DNA of 64,000 nucleotides. Origin: Meandrina meandrites. Its lineage: Eukaryota; Cnidaria; Anthozoa; Scleractinia; Meandrinidae. A model generated the notes under the pieces. It was not told the DNA's origin, did not search any database, and saw only the letters and a program-made list of their open reading frames with translations. The stretch's first letter is position 1. Each line of letters begins with the position of its first letter. The DNA is taken from positions 26,055,289-26,119,288 of the forward strand of contig OY855906.1 of assembly GCA_963693305.1 (NCBI GenBank). Reading direction: 5' to 3'. The translations under genes and the position numbers were made by a program. Of the stretch, positions 21,069-34,200 are shown one piece after another.

Positions 21069-24000
21069 GAAGCCAATTGAACACACTCTCGGTCTAAAGC
21101 ATAGATTTTACAATTATATATTTCCGCTTATTCTTGAGTTTTAGCTTCGATTGACAACACTGGATAAAGTATTTTATCACGTCTCCGAACAGCTCAAATT
21201 TTGCCAAAAACATTTCAAGTCGCAGCCTATCGCATTTTTAGCTCTCTTGTCAGTGTTTTGAAATGCAATGAAACAGTGTCCATCGTATTAAATGCATTAC
21301 ATAATAGTTCCTAGTATCCAAATGGATTGTCCAAGTTTAGTTCCTTTAGCTGTTTGTGGTGATAATACACACTATCCTCAAATGCTGATTGCAATAACTT
21401 TCATTTGCTAGCGTATTTTGAACTGTTTACTAAGCACAAGTTATCAACAGTATTCAACCTCATTATGGCGGGCTAAGGTTTCTGTCAGTTCTGTGCACGT
21501 ACCCAGATCAAGTTTGGCGAAATATGAGATATTGGCCACACATGACTGCATGAGAATATGGCTATCTATATGCATTCCTGCTTTCGTTTTGGAACGATAT
21601 ATAAAGCCTCTAAAATCTCATCCTGCATCATATCCAAGATAGTTTCATTGAGTACGTTCTTGGTTTGTTAAAATAATAAAAAAGTACATTCTATATTGTC
21701 CGTTCTGATCAAAGAATGCCAAAAACGCGCAACGATGAAGGTGTTCATATAAAATGTTACCTTGAGGTTGAAAACATGTTATTGTCGCCATCATGGCTTT
21801 TAATGATTGTCTCATTAGTCCCCAACCATGAATTAATCGCTTTGGTGTGCGTGCGCAAATGTTTTTCTTGGGTGGGACTCGAAGTATTCTTGGTTTTCAT
21901 GTTACGTCATAAAATTCTGAAATCAAAATTTAATAGGCCTGCTAAACTTTTGATATCACTAGGTGTAAGATAAACTAAAAATATATCTTTTCGCAAATTT
22001 CCAGCTTGGTTGTGCCCTTCGTTTTAAAAACAGAGCATTTTGAATATTCGAGTTCTCCGCCGTATGTGATATCAAGCTGAGTGCCGTGACAAAGTTGTTT
22101 TGATTCAAAAAAGGCCTTTCCTTTCCATTTTTGCATATCGAACATTCCCAATGTACTAAGTGCTGTTTATGTGAAAGTGTAATAGATCATGAGCCAAAAG
22201 TAGTTGCTATTAATAGGAAAATTAAGTTCCAGATGGTTTCTCTGACTCACGGCGGCCATGTTTGTGCCCCTCGGAAGGACACAAATATGGCGTCTCCATA
22301 CTGAGCTTTATAAATTTGCGTGGAAAGTTTCGGCAAATAACTCGCAAACGGTGCACCGCACAGATCTGAGATTTGGACAAATCGTTTATCTATTTATCTT
22401 CTATAATATCTGAAATTCATAGCTTCTGTCGTTGAATGGTTTCGATTTTATTTTTTTATTGCGTGACAGTGAAAACCACCAATTGAGAGAGGATATATAA
22501 GAAATTTAGATGTAAGATATTCAAAGAAGATTGCGATCCATAAGGCTGCATTTAATATTTGCCAATAACAATACGAGGGGAAAGAAGGTGTTAGAATGTA
22601 TGGTTAGAATTCACACATGTACCTGGCCTCAAGCCCACAAAGAGAATGGAAAGATCATCATATTGTAATTAGACACGTTAAGTGTAGGGTATTTACACGT
22701 GCATTACAAAAACACGGATGATTGCAAAAACACTGCTTATAGGTATCATGCATGTTTCACGTCGAATTATAAAAAAGCCTTTTAAAAGTGAACTGATTGT
22801 GGTACCACGACAGCAACATAATCTGTACTTACTTCAGGACAGTTGATGGTTTGCTTTTTCTGGTATTAACTGATACAGTCCTCGCTTAACCAACAAGATA
22901 TTTTGGGACCTTAAGAATTTGTTCTCATGTCATTTGACACGTTAATTCAAAGACTAAACGATGGTATTTAGCCCATACTCTTTAATAGCAGCAATCAAGA
23001 AGCATACAATAGAAGGTATTTTAAAATGTGACCTCTGTTATTATACATTCCACATATGAATGAAAATACCTGTCTTCAAGGGTTGCCTAACATAACAACA
23101 GCTTTCTCCATAGGTTGAATAGCAATTCACTTCCATCATCTTTTATCACAGTAAAGATATCTTACAGGGTTTGTTCAATTCTGAGCGACTGGTAAACTAA
23201 TTTTCGTGGCCGGATGTCTTAAAGAATTTTGAACATGCACCCTGCATCACGTTAATGAAATCGTGATTAGAAAAATATCATTATAAAGGCCTGAGAAACA
23301 GATGGTGTCTCAAAATTAAGCAAGAACATTCACCTATTAAACACAGTGACGGTGAAGTATTCAGAATAGTTTCGTTGGAGTTTCACACGCAACACAACGT
23401 AGCTGAAGAAAATAGTCTTTTTGAAGACAAGCACTTCACCAACCGCGAGAGCCGGAAGTGCCGGGCATCTAAGGTTGGTTGGTATACATCTATAGTTTAT
23501 TTTTGATGGTTTATATTTGGCCCAAAGGAAAATAATTTGCGGAAAGTTCAAAAGAAGCCTGGGTTTTGATACTGCTCTCTTGACAATAGAAAAACACAAA
23601 AGTAAGTGCTCCTTTCGACTTGTGTATAATTGCAGAAACTTACTTAGTCAATGATGATTGCAATTTGAGTATGTATTTCAGCCTGCCAGACTTTCCAAAA
23701 ATATGCATGCACACTTGGTGGAAATAAGTTGTAAATAGAACATAAACGGCTTAACAGTTCAAGGAAGTGCCATTGCAGTTTTCGATTATACTATCCAGAG
23801 AAGTTTACCAGTCGTAAATTTTTAATACATCGATTTAGTGCCGCTACAGTCAGTTCCGTCACGAAGCAAATAAAATATAATCAACAAATTTGCAAAAACA
23901 AAGATATACTACAAAGGAAAAACTGTAGAGAACAGCTTCAACAAAGAATGTGACTCCCATGCAGAGAAAAATCAAATTGTTTATCATTGACACTGACTTT

Positions 24001-27000
24001 AAGGAACTGACCCAAATAAATACGACATGCCACGCTGTGAAATAGTAATAACTAGTCTTTGCGAAGAAATTGTTTGGTCAGCTCTTAGATGGTATCAGCC
24101 ATGGGCCGGTCAGAGCTCATCATGATTTAAGTTTACGTAATCAAATCAATTTTGTTGCTACACTCCTGGTGGTACAATCCGTTTCTGATACTGTTTTCCT
24201 CTGCTTCGAAAAATGTTTTCTTCCCATGTCCTATACATTGCACGAAGCTAACTCTAGGTCGCCCGAGATGCTTTCCTGTCCATAGATTCTCCAGGGACTC
24301 GAGAAATCTCTAGTATTGTTATACTGGCTGTATATTCAAAGCCGAAAAGTAATTTGCATCGGATAATACATTTTATAAGCTTTGTATTGACATATAGTTC
24401 ATGGAAGGTTGAGTTTGAAACAGCAGGCGAAGGTCTACAGTGACCTAACGTACAGGATTCGTGAGCCAGAATGAATAAGAGTAAAAGTTTTGTACTTTGA
24501 TAGAAACATATAGAAAAACGACATCCCTGTCTCCATTACCAACTTTTGATCAATCTTTCAACATATTTAGCCAGAAAACTCAGGTGATCAAACCGTTTAG
24601 GAATGAAGCGGCTCAGTTTCTTTAATGATGACCGTGGTTACATGCCTCTAAAAGGTCGATTTGCAGTCAGCCCAAATAATTCTTTTAATGATGTACTTTC
24701 AAAGCATCGCCTTCCTTTTTTGGTAACAGCCAAAATCTGATAAATGTAATGTTTGTGGTTGCGTTCAGTATTGTGGTAAGACTGAGTGCGGTTCGATTAC
24801 TGACAAACTTCCACCAGCTCGTTCTATTCGCTATATGCATTGTCTGTATTTTACAGTGTCACTTCCTTATTTTGTCATCTAACTGATGCGACACACCCGG
24901 GGCGACACAATCGATCTAAATTAAAGCTCTAATCTTTCAAACAACTGGAAAATTGACTAAAAAATGTCTTAATATCTTAGTCGAGCAATTTACATAGACC
25001 ATGCATGCACAGTTGCTCATGGAAACGAACGATTCGACTCAATAAACGTGCAAGACTGAGTTAGTTCATCACTCAAGATCTGCTGTAAAAATGGAAATCA
25101 TTACAGTTCGGTGCAACTTGCCCCATTCTATCACTCGGTTTCTGGTTTATTTTTAATCAAACAACACTAGTAACTACAACTTTAATTTTTCTCTTGTTTG
25201 TGATTTTCTTGGTAATATCATCATGCTTCATCTACGTCCCCATGCAAAGCATGCTTAAACATGGCGTCATCGTATCCTTTCATATCGCGCAGACTTTCTA
25301 CTATGAAGGGTTTTTATAAACATGATATACAACGATCGACTTGCAAGACAGATATTCTGCCTCAAAAAAAGCTTAAGGTATTTGATCTCTGGAACGTATT
25401 CACAGTTCGTTTTCGAATGAAAGATGAATGCATGTAGGATCCTTAGGAAATGTCCTTAGGAAGTTGTCCAATTCCAGACACTTCAACTGATAGCTTCGTT
25501 ATGATTTGTAGACCAAGAATTTAATGCCAAAATCGGTTATCTTTCAAGAATTACAGTTTACTTAACTTTTACTAACCGTGGTTCAGGTTAGAAATCCTGA
25601 GCGAAAAGAAAATCTTAGCTTGTCAAGAGAGATGAATTTTCTTTCGTTGTGAATTCGCGTTTTACTGGCTCGACTCAAATTACATCATACTGATTTCTTA
25701 CCCGTTCTTGTACTAAAATAATTGACATCTATATTATCTTTTCCAGTTAAAATGATGCCAGGAGAACTAGGAGTTTTCAGCATGAAAATTGTTTTTCGGC
25801 AACAGACGTCTTAGGGTTGAAATTCCGTTGCAAGTTTTAATCTAGCGATGGGACAAAAATTCCAAACGCTGCCATAACGCCTAAGCGACCGAAACATCAC
25901 CGAGGATGTTTCTGAATTCACGCCTATGGTTGTTTAAGTTATCTTATTCTTGAACTTATACTTACCTTGGAATTGAAAGGTCAGACGCAAAGTTTTACAA
26001 ATACGTGGCAAACGTTGTAGAAGAAAAATACTGGTAACAGAGTGTTGGTTAAATTATTTACCATGGAGTTCTCCTTAGCTTGCCAAGTTCATTGGAAAAC
26101 GAGCTTGGAGTTTGGCAATAAAGTAACAATAAACTGAAGTACTCTTTTACCCATTCATGGCCATGATTTTTGAAATATATTTTCAAAAGATGGAGAGGAC
26201 TATCACTAAGAGACTAAAGAATGCAATCTTCTTACAATCGTCTGGAATAAGGTCAACCTGTCCGGAATTAGGCCACTCAACTTGGCTCATTTCTGAAATT
26301 TTAACGAAGTTCAGTAGATAGCATTTGGTACATATTTAATTATTGAAGGCCCTACGCATCGGTTTCAACTCTCCAGTTTTTTTTTTTTTGTAAAGTACTA
26401 AATAGTGATACAAAATGACTACCATAGGATGTTCTTTCAAACCATAGTTCACTAATATGCTGAGAAGGGCACATTTTGGAAGACCTTAGCTAAATAGGAT
26501 TACCATGTAATCACCCTAGAACAGTATCACTGTAATTGCTTGCCAGTAATGAGCTTTAGATTATTTCTCCGAGAAGACATTCCCTTTATACTGCTTCTTA
26601 TTTGGTAAGGGTTAATGCTATTTGGTATACATAAGCACCTACAACGCCTAAGTAAGTTAGCCATGTGTCACTCTTGTTGATGTTACAGTAAATCATTTCG
26701 CTGTCTGTCGTATTCTTCGGGCTCCGTGGACAGGTTCTCCCTATAGTTTTCAAGATATCACTCCATTAGGGTGTTTGAACACATATTCAATTTAAACTAG
26801 AAGTTTTATTCACGTTTTCCTGCGAGCAGGAAAACATGGCTGTGATTTGGAAAAGGAGGCAGAGCGTGCTCTGACATTGAAAAAGAAGATAGCTTTTAAT
26901 CAAACTGTACCATTATTAAAACTTACCAAAGAAGAATGATATAAGATGTCAATTGTAATGTGACGTCACAAGTTCACCATCTCGAGTTTCTTGATAATCT

Positions 27001-30000
27001 TTTATCCCATTTCAACGGTAAAAGTAACAGAAACTGTATGTCTTGTATTATCAAAAAAAATCTGATATATATATTTAGTGTCAAATAATACAGTGAGAAT
27101 ATAAACTTGCTATGAAACAAAATGTTTACTTTCCTATATCAATTAAGTTTTGTATTCGACAAAATAGCCGAATCTGCATGTTAATATAACCAAATTTTTG
27201 TTTTAAGTTCTCTCTCGTAATAAGGCCATCCTTACATACAAACAACAAATAAAAACAGTACAATACAAATTGAAGAAAGTAATGACTAATTTGAAGCCTG
27301 GATTATAGCTTCCAATACACTTAAATTTGGCAGCAAGACCTCGTGAATCAAAAGGTGTCAAAAGACGTTTATAAGTGTCATCTTGATGCCAGAATCACTT
27401 AGGGTAAGGAAATAAACTCAGAAATACTCGAGAAAAGCGAGAAAACTTGATCTGAATTTTTATATTGTCGAAAAATTGGGTTGGTCAGCCGATGTCAAAA
27501 TGAAATATTTTACTGGACGGCCAATATTTTATCATTAGAGCTATTATAATAACACTGGGAAACAAAACTAGTTGAGACAGTTGATTGAAATGAGTGCTAA
27601 GTTCATTATTCCATTATTCCACTTCAAATCCGATGTAGATTGTGAACCAGCCCCGTTCCCCTTTTCAATGTTGTACAGAAACGATGCAAGTCTTCCAGAC
27701 AGCAAATCCGCCGTTATTTCCGAGCGAGGGGGTAAAATCGGAGAGGTGATCAGCATGAGGGGTGAAATTTGGCCAGGGTACTCAAGAAGGGCAGAGTGTC
27801 TCAATACTTTTGTCGCCCATCGCAGGATTTTTCTTTTCGCCAAATACGTCACTGCGGGTGTGGTTTGTTAGCCAAACTTTCAAAATTTGTTTGACTGTTT
27901 ATTTTGTTTGTTTGTTTGTTTGTTTGTTTACCTTTTGAGTGCCAAACTCGTCGTTTCACATCTGTTTTTTCAGTTCGTATTTCAAAAAAGCTATTAACTG
28001 AACTTATAAGCCCAAGGTATGTGATATCTGAAGGCACACCTCTTGCTGAGTGAAACGGGTCGTTTCTATGATCCGCGGAAAATTTCCATTGCTTTTGTCT
28101 TGCTATTAAGCTAGACGCGGCTTTCCACAAACAGTTGACCCCTGACGGGGTTTTCTTCCATTCATTTCCAAAATTAATTCTCTTAAGCACCTGTCATGGC
28201 AAAGGCCAAAATTGTTTTAAAGTGAGGTTTCCATTTTTGCCGCTTTCCTATTCTTTGCGGTAAGCATGATCGAAAGAGCTTTAGGTTTATCTCAGAAAAA
28301 AACTCCCACAGCAAATCGGCTGTGTCAAAGAGAAGCGGGGTACGTTTTCAGTAACATCGCGAAATAACATAACCGATTATTCTCACTCAGCAAACCGTGA
28401 GGCAGCTCTCTTGCAGCGCGAATTCCACTCGAATTTTTATCTTATTCAATTAGGCGTTTTCACTCGCAAAGATCGTTTACTGGACCTTCCAACTGTCAGC
28501 AGCTTTAAAGAAACCAAAACTGAACCGCAAGCCAGGCATGAATGGCAATATAGTACCGAAATCTTCCAAAAATAGCTGGAGAAATTATTCCGAGAAAACA
28601 TTCCTTTGTTGTTTGCCTTACAAGTGTTTGCATGTACGAAGGGGTTTCACTGATTTCCGGTATTCTTCAGGAAGGACAAGTACGCAGCCAGGCGTGGACG
28701 GAAATAGGTGAAGTGGGAACAAATAGTTTAGGAAACTGATCCACTAATGCAAGTCGGGCATTAATTGCACGCAATATTATTGTAAAGATCATAAGTGCAA
28801 TTTTTAATGCGATGCCAAGGTTATGGTTCCTATTAATAACCACCTCGATCGGAAGCCCTTTTTGTCTACTACTAACTGGTTTGTCGTATAATCTCTTTAG
28901 GTTTCTTCCCGGTAGTTTTCGCTTTCGAGAGCTATAATTCAGGATTTGTTTCGAGAACAAAGCTGAAAATTGAGCTACAGTTATTAGTCCGAGCTTCTGT
29001 AAACCTGCATTTCTTTAGACTAAATAAAGAAACGTGGGTCTTGATAGCCCATGAACGATGAATTGAGACGGGTTCTTTTAGTAAAACAAAATACATCCAG
29101 AGCCAATTTTAGAAAGGAATTTTATTTCTGACCTTTTCGGGGATCAAATGTTTAAGTTACGGATAGGCTGCGTTAAATTAGTTAGGAATCTACGGAGCGA
29201 AAGGAATTAAGAACTAATAACTAAAAACGGCGATGAGCGTTGTAGCCAAACGTTGAAACGTAAAACTGACTTTTTTTTCTAATAAGATCTCAGCATTGTT
29301 TGTCTTGAGGCTTGAACATGTTCACTGAACAGACGTTCACCCTGCATACAGCGCACGTGCGTTTTCCCGAAATCTTGTTTAACCCAGTTGAAGTTGGCAA
29401 GACACGCGTGGTGGGAGAGAAGGATAGATAGAGGATATTACACGGTGGCGAGAAGATATGAATTTTATGTTCGAGTGGCAATAACGATATCTCACTCGTT
29501 CGCTGCGCTCACTCGTGCGCTTACTCCTAAGTTCCCAGTAAAACACTCCTCCATGTAATAAACTAAAATATTACTCTTGTACTCTCGCGTGTAAATTAGG
29601 CTTCGTGCTCTATCGCGAAATTAAATCTCAGAAAAGAAGCCTGCATGTTTGGCATTGGCAGACTAGTAGACGTACGTTATCCATTTAAGTAACCAATCAA
29701 ATTGCAGGAAAATGCAGTGCGATTTATTCACGAATCGCACATTTTTTGCTCTAAAACGCATCTTTTTTATTTACTGGATCAATAAAATATTGGTACTGAC
29801 TAAAATCCTGTATTTGGATGATTAAATTGTGCGATTTCAAAATGGATGTAACAAAGTGGTAGTTGAGCTTCGTGTCGTGCAATTTTGGTCTGAAATCATG
29901 CTTATATATGATTTCAAATCGAACTCACGCTGAACACTCGTTCGATTTTGAAATCACACGTATGATTTCAGATCAAATGCACTCCACTCAGTTTAATTTC

Positions 30001-30065
30001 CATTATTTAATGCACGATGAAACCACCGTGTTGTACTTGGCGGTGTAAAGAAAAAACTGACCTGA
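21069..30065. other. Gene desert, no supported gene
   Basis: About 9 kb of AT-rich DNA with only short, contextless open frames. A short inverted stretch around 22245-22300 (GGCCATGTTTGTG and CACAAATATGGC) and a (TTTG)n run near 27900-27930 are the only clear structures. A 99-codon plus-strand frame at 27572-27871 overlaps an equally long minus-strand frame and shows no motif. Confidence 0.5.
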
Positions 30066-30079
30066 CGAATCGGTGGAAT

Positions 30080-30690
30080 TCGATGATAGAAAATCAATCG
30101 ATATCCATCGATAACAATTAGTTGTTATATTGATATCCATTGGTATTTGCCAATCGATGGATGACCATTCGATAATCATCCTGCAATATCTGTCATATCT
30201 TGCAACCGTCAGAAAACTATAATTGCTGAAACTGATAGCTTTTAGTGCTGAGAAACAGATACTCGCAGGTTGCGTCTCTCATGCTATTTTCTAAAAAAAT
30301 GCTTTTCAATAGTCGTGGACAGCAACTGCGAATGTTTACTTGCAACATTGGTTTCTGGAATTTGTAGTCAAACGCGTTAGTGTAGAGGTTGGTCAGAGGG
30401 AGTAGCCGGTGGTGGCCACTTACAAGCTGAGTATGTGGCTCCTCTCGGGCCTTTGAACTATGAGGCATTGACCAGATCCTTGCGAGTTCTTGGACCGATG
30501 TAATAACCTTATCAATCCAAACAAAAAAAAAAGACGATAACTGAAATTCGATGATTGTATCGATGGTAATCGATAAAAGTGAAAAATTTTCCACATCGAT
30601 TGATCATCGTTTTCCAACGGATTAACTGAGTCTAATTGTTATCGATTAATATCGATTATTATCGATTATCGATATAACCGATTGGTCAGG
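30080..30690. mobile_element. ATCGAT-rich foldback element
   Basis: The left arm (30080-30180) and right arm (30545-30690) are both dense in ATCGAT words. ATCGATAACAATTAG (left, about 30109) is inverted as CTAATTGTTATCGAT (right, about 30635). Similar ATCGATTGATTTTTATCGAT sequence recurs at 54058-54130. Boundaries are approximate. Confidence 0.5.
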
Positions 30691-30744
30691 GTGAAATGAA
30701 ACTAGTTAATGTTTCGTTGTTTTTATGGTTGTTGGTCAAACATA

Positions 30745-31260
30745 TACGTCACGGATCTGTCACGGGTGTATCACAGACACAGCCGTCACGTGTTTTACCA
30801 AACTCGACAGTCACGGATTTTTGACCGTCACCGGTTTTACCAATGTCCTTGTTTTGCACGTTCACGAAATTATGTTAAGTCCTAGCATGGTTATGCTTAG
30901 TCCCTAGGGGGATATCTATATAAAAACCAACACGCGGTATGAGACGAGCAGTAGCGACGCAATCTTGAAAAACGATGTTAAGTTAAATCAGGGAAAGAGA
31001 TGCTAAGTTAAATCAGGGAAGGAGACATAACCTAACACAAGGCTACGATCGGGAAAAGGATCACAAGAATTGTAAGTTTAATATAGTTTAATTTCAGTTT
31101 GTATCCGTTCAAGACAGTTACGAACAACTACGGCTCAAAGCCTCAAACGATTTGTAATTTATCTTTCAGTTTGACTATATAATGTAACTCTAAAGGAGAG
31201 ATAGTGCAGAAATAAATTCCTCAGATTTTCCCAAGCTGAAGGTGTCCAGTACAAGTGCAA
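30745..31260 (+). repeat. Possible solo LTR or promoter-bearing repeat
   Basis: A TATA-like element (CTATATAAAAACC, about 30915), a 26-bp tandem duplication (TAAGTTAAATCAGGGAA, 30973-31025) and an AATAAA-like signal (about 31209) occur in the order expected for an LTR. No clear TG/CA termini or target duplication can be fixed, so the call is weak. Confidence 0.25.
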
Positions 31261-34200
31261 AACAGTCCTTAATATGAGCGTTCGAGTATGAGAACTCGTG
31301 CGTGTGTCTAATATCACTTAGAGTAATAGCTCTCTATTAAAGGGGGTTTGTCACAGATTTTGCCAGTTTTTTTAACAGCCAAAATTTATATTTGTGGCGT
31401 ACGAAACCTAAATATAATGGGCTATTTTTGTTAACAATTGCCATATTAGAACACTGAAACTGTTAACAAGCGTCTTTCGCTGAAAAGGTACCTTGCGCTG
31501 TTGCGTTACTATTTTTGTTAGACAACATCAGGAACTCATTACTAAAGGGGTCCATTTTATTCTTTTATAAGTATGCATACTGACATGGTTTGAAATACCT
31601 TCCCCCCCCCCCCCCCACCCCCGACACTCTTTTAAGTTCCCTGCCCCCAATGCGCCTCAATAGGCCTTGAAAAAGGAAGACCCCCTGGGAGTTGACACTG
31701 CTGGAACACGGAGATTGAAACACAGTCTGTTATAAACTAGTTTTCGTCTGAATCCATTCAAAGGAATTTGCACCCCATGAACAACCGTGTGTGGTATTTC
31801 TGTTTGCGGTGCGCCATGGTCGGGATGCATAAAAGAAGAGTTGAAAGTTTTGTAGCCCTAAAGCATAACTGAACGGACATGCGGAAATGCTGTTAACAAA
31901 CTATTTGGAAATAACCAGACAGTTTCAAGGAGAGCTTCAACGTCAAGGAAAACATTTTAATTCTAAAAGTGCAAGATTTTACAATACACAAATGTTGGAA
32001 GTTGTTATAAAAACGTATACCTGAAACTAGATGGGATACATCATTGAAAGCAACCTTTCTGTTTGCTTCAGCTTTCGTCTCTTTGAGATTTAAATATTTC
32101 GTGGTTTGGTATTTTGTTGCTATTTGGCTATGAGATAATGAGACGTTTCCGCTATGTGGTGGTCGAGATAAAACTACACTCGCGACATGCTTATTATTTC
32201 GTGCCTGAATCAAGCTTGCTTTGGTTCTGAAAGGGCGCGAGTTGGTGTGCTAACATGGGGGCGGGTCGTGGCCCCCTTTCGTCGGCCACGCCTATGTTCC
32301 GGATTTTTAGCACCTTGTGAACACACAAGGAAACAAGAAGACAAGTTTTACTCTCTTTTTTTTTGACCCACTTCCGGCTACAGCAGACCTGACGGCGTCT
32401 GGGTTAGATTGGCAAGACACGTTTTCACGATATCTGTTCGGCGAAGGGCAAATTGAAACTGACCACACAAAGGATTCCAGTCGTAAGGCCTTGTTAAACA
32501 TTCCTCGTATTTAAAAGTTCTCTATCAGCTGTTGGTCTCATTTTAATCATATATACTAGCTTTTTGTGTCACATTAGGATGCTTCAAGAAAAACATTTAA
32601 CTGAATAGATTAGTTGCACGTAGGCTGGCAATAGCGCGTTTGCTAAGTTGCGTGGAATGACTAACAAGACAATATGAGTGCCTTGCCTTCATCAATAACA
32701 TGAATTATGCACATTATACATGTTATAAAAAGCAGATAAATAGGCTGAGTATTTCTATACTTGAGAAGATTTTTCAGAGCTTGTTTAAAAAAATAAAGTG
32801 ATAAAAAAAGACCTGAATTACGTGAACAGGAGCAGTAGTTTTAGGATTTTGAGTCATAAAAGATAATTGAGGAACTTGCTTCAACGGCCGTAACAGTTCA
32901 CCACCCACGCTGTGAACAAAAAATTCTTCTTGATCTAATTAGTTACCCCCGCGAATAGAAGTTGACCTAGCTTTCACTTTACAACTGGAAAAATTTCTGT
33001 TTATCTCCAAACCTCGCTGCAACTCCCCCGCACGAGGGCGTCACCCGCCACTTGGAGATAAATGAACCAGCATTTTTCTCTCAATTCCTTATAATGGTGG
33101 TTATTAACGTTCTCGTCTGCTGATAAGATTTGGAGATATGACTTTATTTTTTCCTGCTATCCTTGCAGGCCCATGCGTGGTTAGCTCCGTTTAACGAACA
33201 GGGAACTGAGATGCCTCACGTATCTTCTCATTCCATGATAGCCACAAAATTAATGGCTATTTGCCACTAATTTATGATGTATTGCCTCTTAACTTTATAA
33301 CAAGCTTATATGCTTCTGCGTTCGTACATGATCGAGCCTAAAATTCAGATGCAATCACAACATTTTGAAATTGAACATCAATTCTACCATTCTGTAGCCA
33401 GGTAGGAATCCCAGCATGTTCGGCCAGTGGGTTTAGGTTTGAAAAGATATAACTGGTGATAACCGTAAACAGGTGGGCTAACCGGTTGTCTAGCTACTGT
33501 ATAATTGAAATAAATGCACAAAATATCTGTTCGAGATAACCACACCAGACAGATTCTCTAACGGCTCAAGTGTTCCCCAATTTACATTTGTGGCTGGAAT
33601 CAGTTTATTTTGCCTAGCAACATCATCAGTCTGGCAACGAGAAATGACATGAAGGTTTTTCACCTGAAGCAGATGTAAAAGTTATTGAGTAAAGGTTGAT
33701 ATTCTACACCTGATGTGGGTCAGAAGTCCATCAAGTCCCCCGGGTTATTTTATGCGCAAACAAATTGATTTATCCATACATGATAACCCCTTGCAATTGT
33801 AATCGCACAATCGAAATGTAAACTCTCAGAACCACTTGCCATACATATCCTTCAGTACAGTTTGCGAGAATTCAATGGTGCATCATGGATATCACATAAA
33901 TAAACGTGTACATGACGAAAACTGTCGGTGGATGAATTCGGGAAATTCTAGTCAAAATTTTATCGTGAAAATTGCCTGAATGTGACATTCTTATTCATCT
34001 TTAACAATCCTTAACAGTTCCCCTTTGAACAACAAACAAAAAAAGAAACCGTCAAACAGCTATTTACTCTCTGTATTGCGTCATCGGTGTAAAATTCAAG
34101 AAATTTGTTTCTTTGCTTCGCTACACTGAGCATGAATGGCGGACACGCGCGCGGATGGCAAAGGTTCCCGCCAACGTTTTGCCGCCAAAATTTGGTTGTG

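Noticed and set aside
27568..28190. Overlapping open frames of 94-113 codons on both strands
   Set aside because: No family resemblance, no exon boundaries, and equal openness on both strands suggest chance or repeat sequence.
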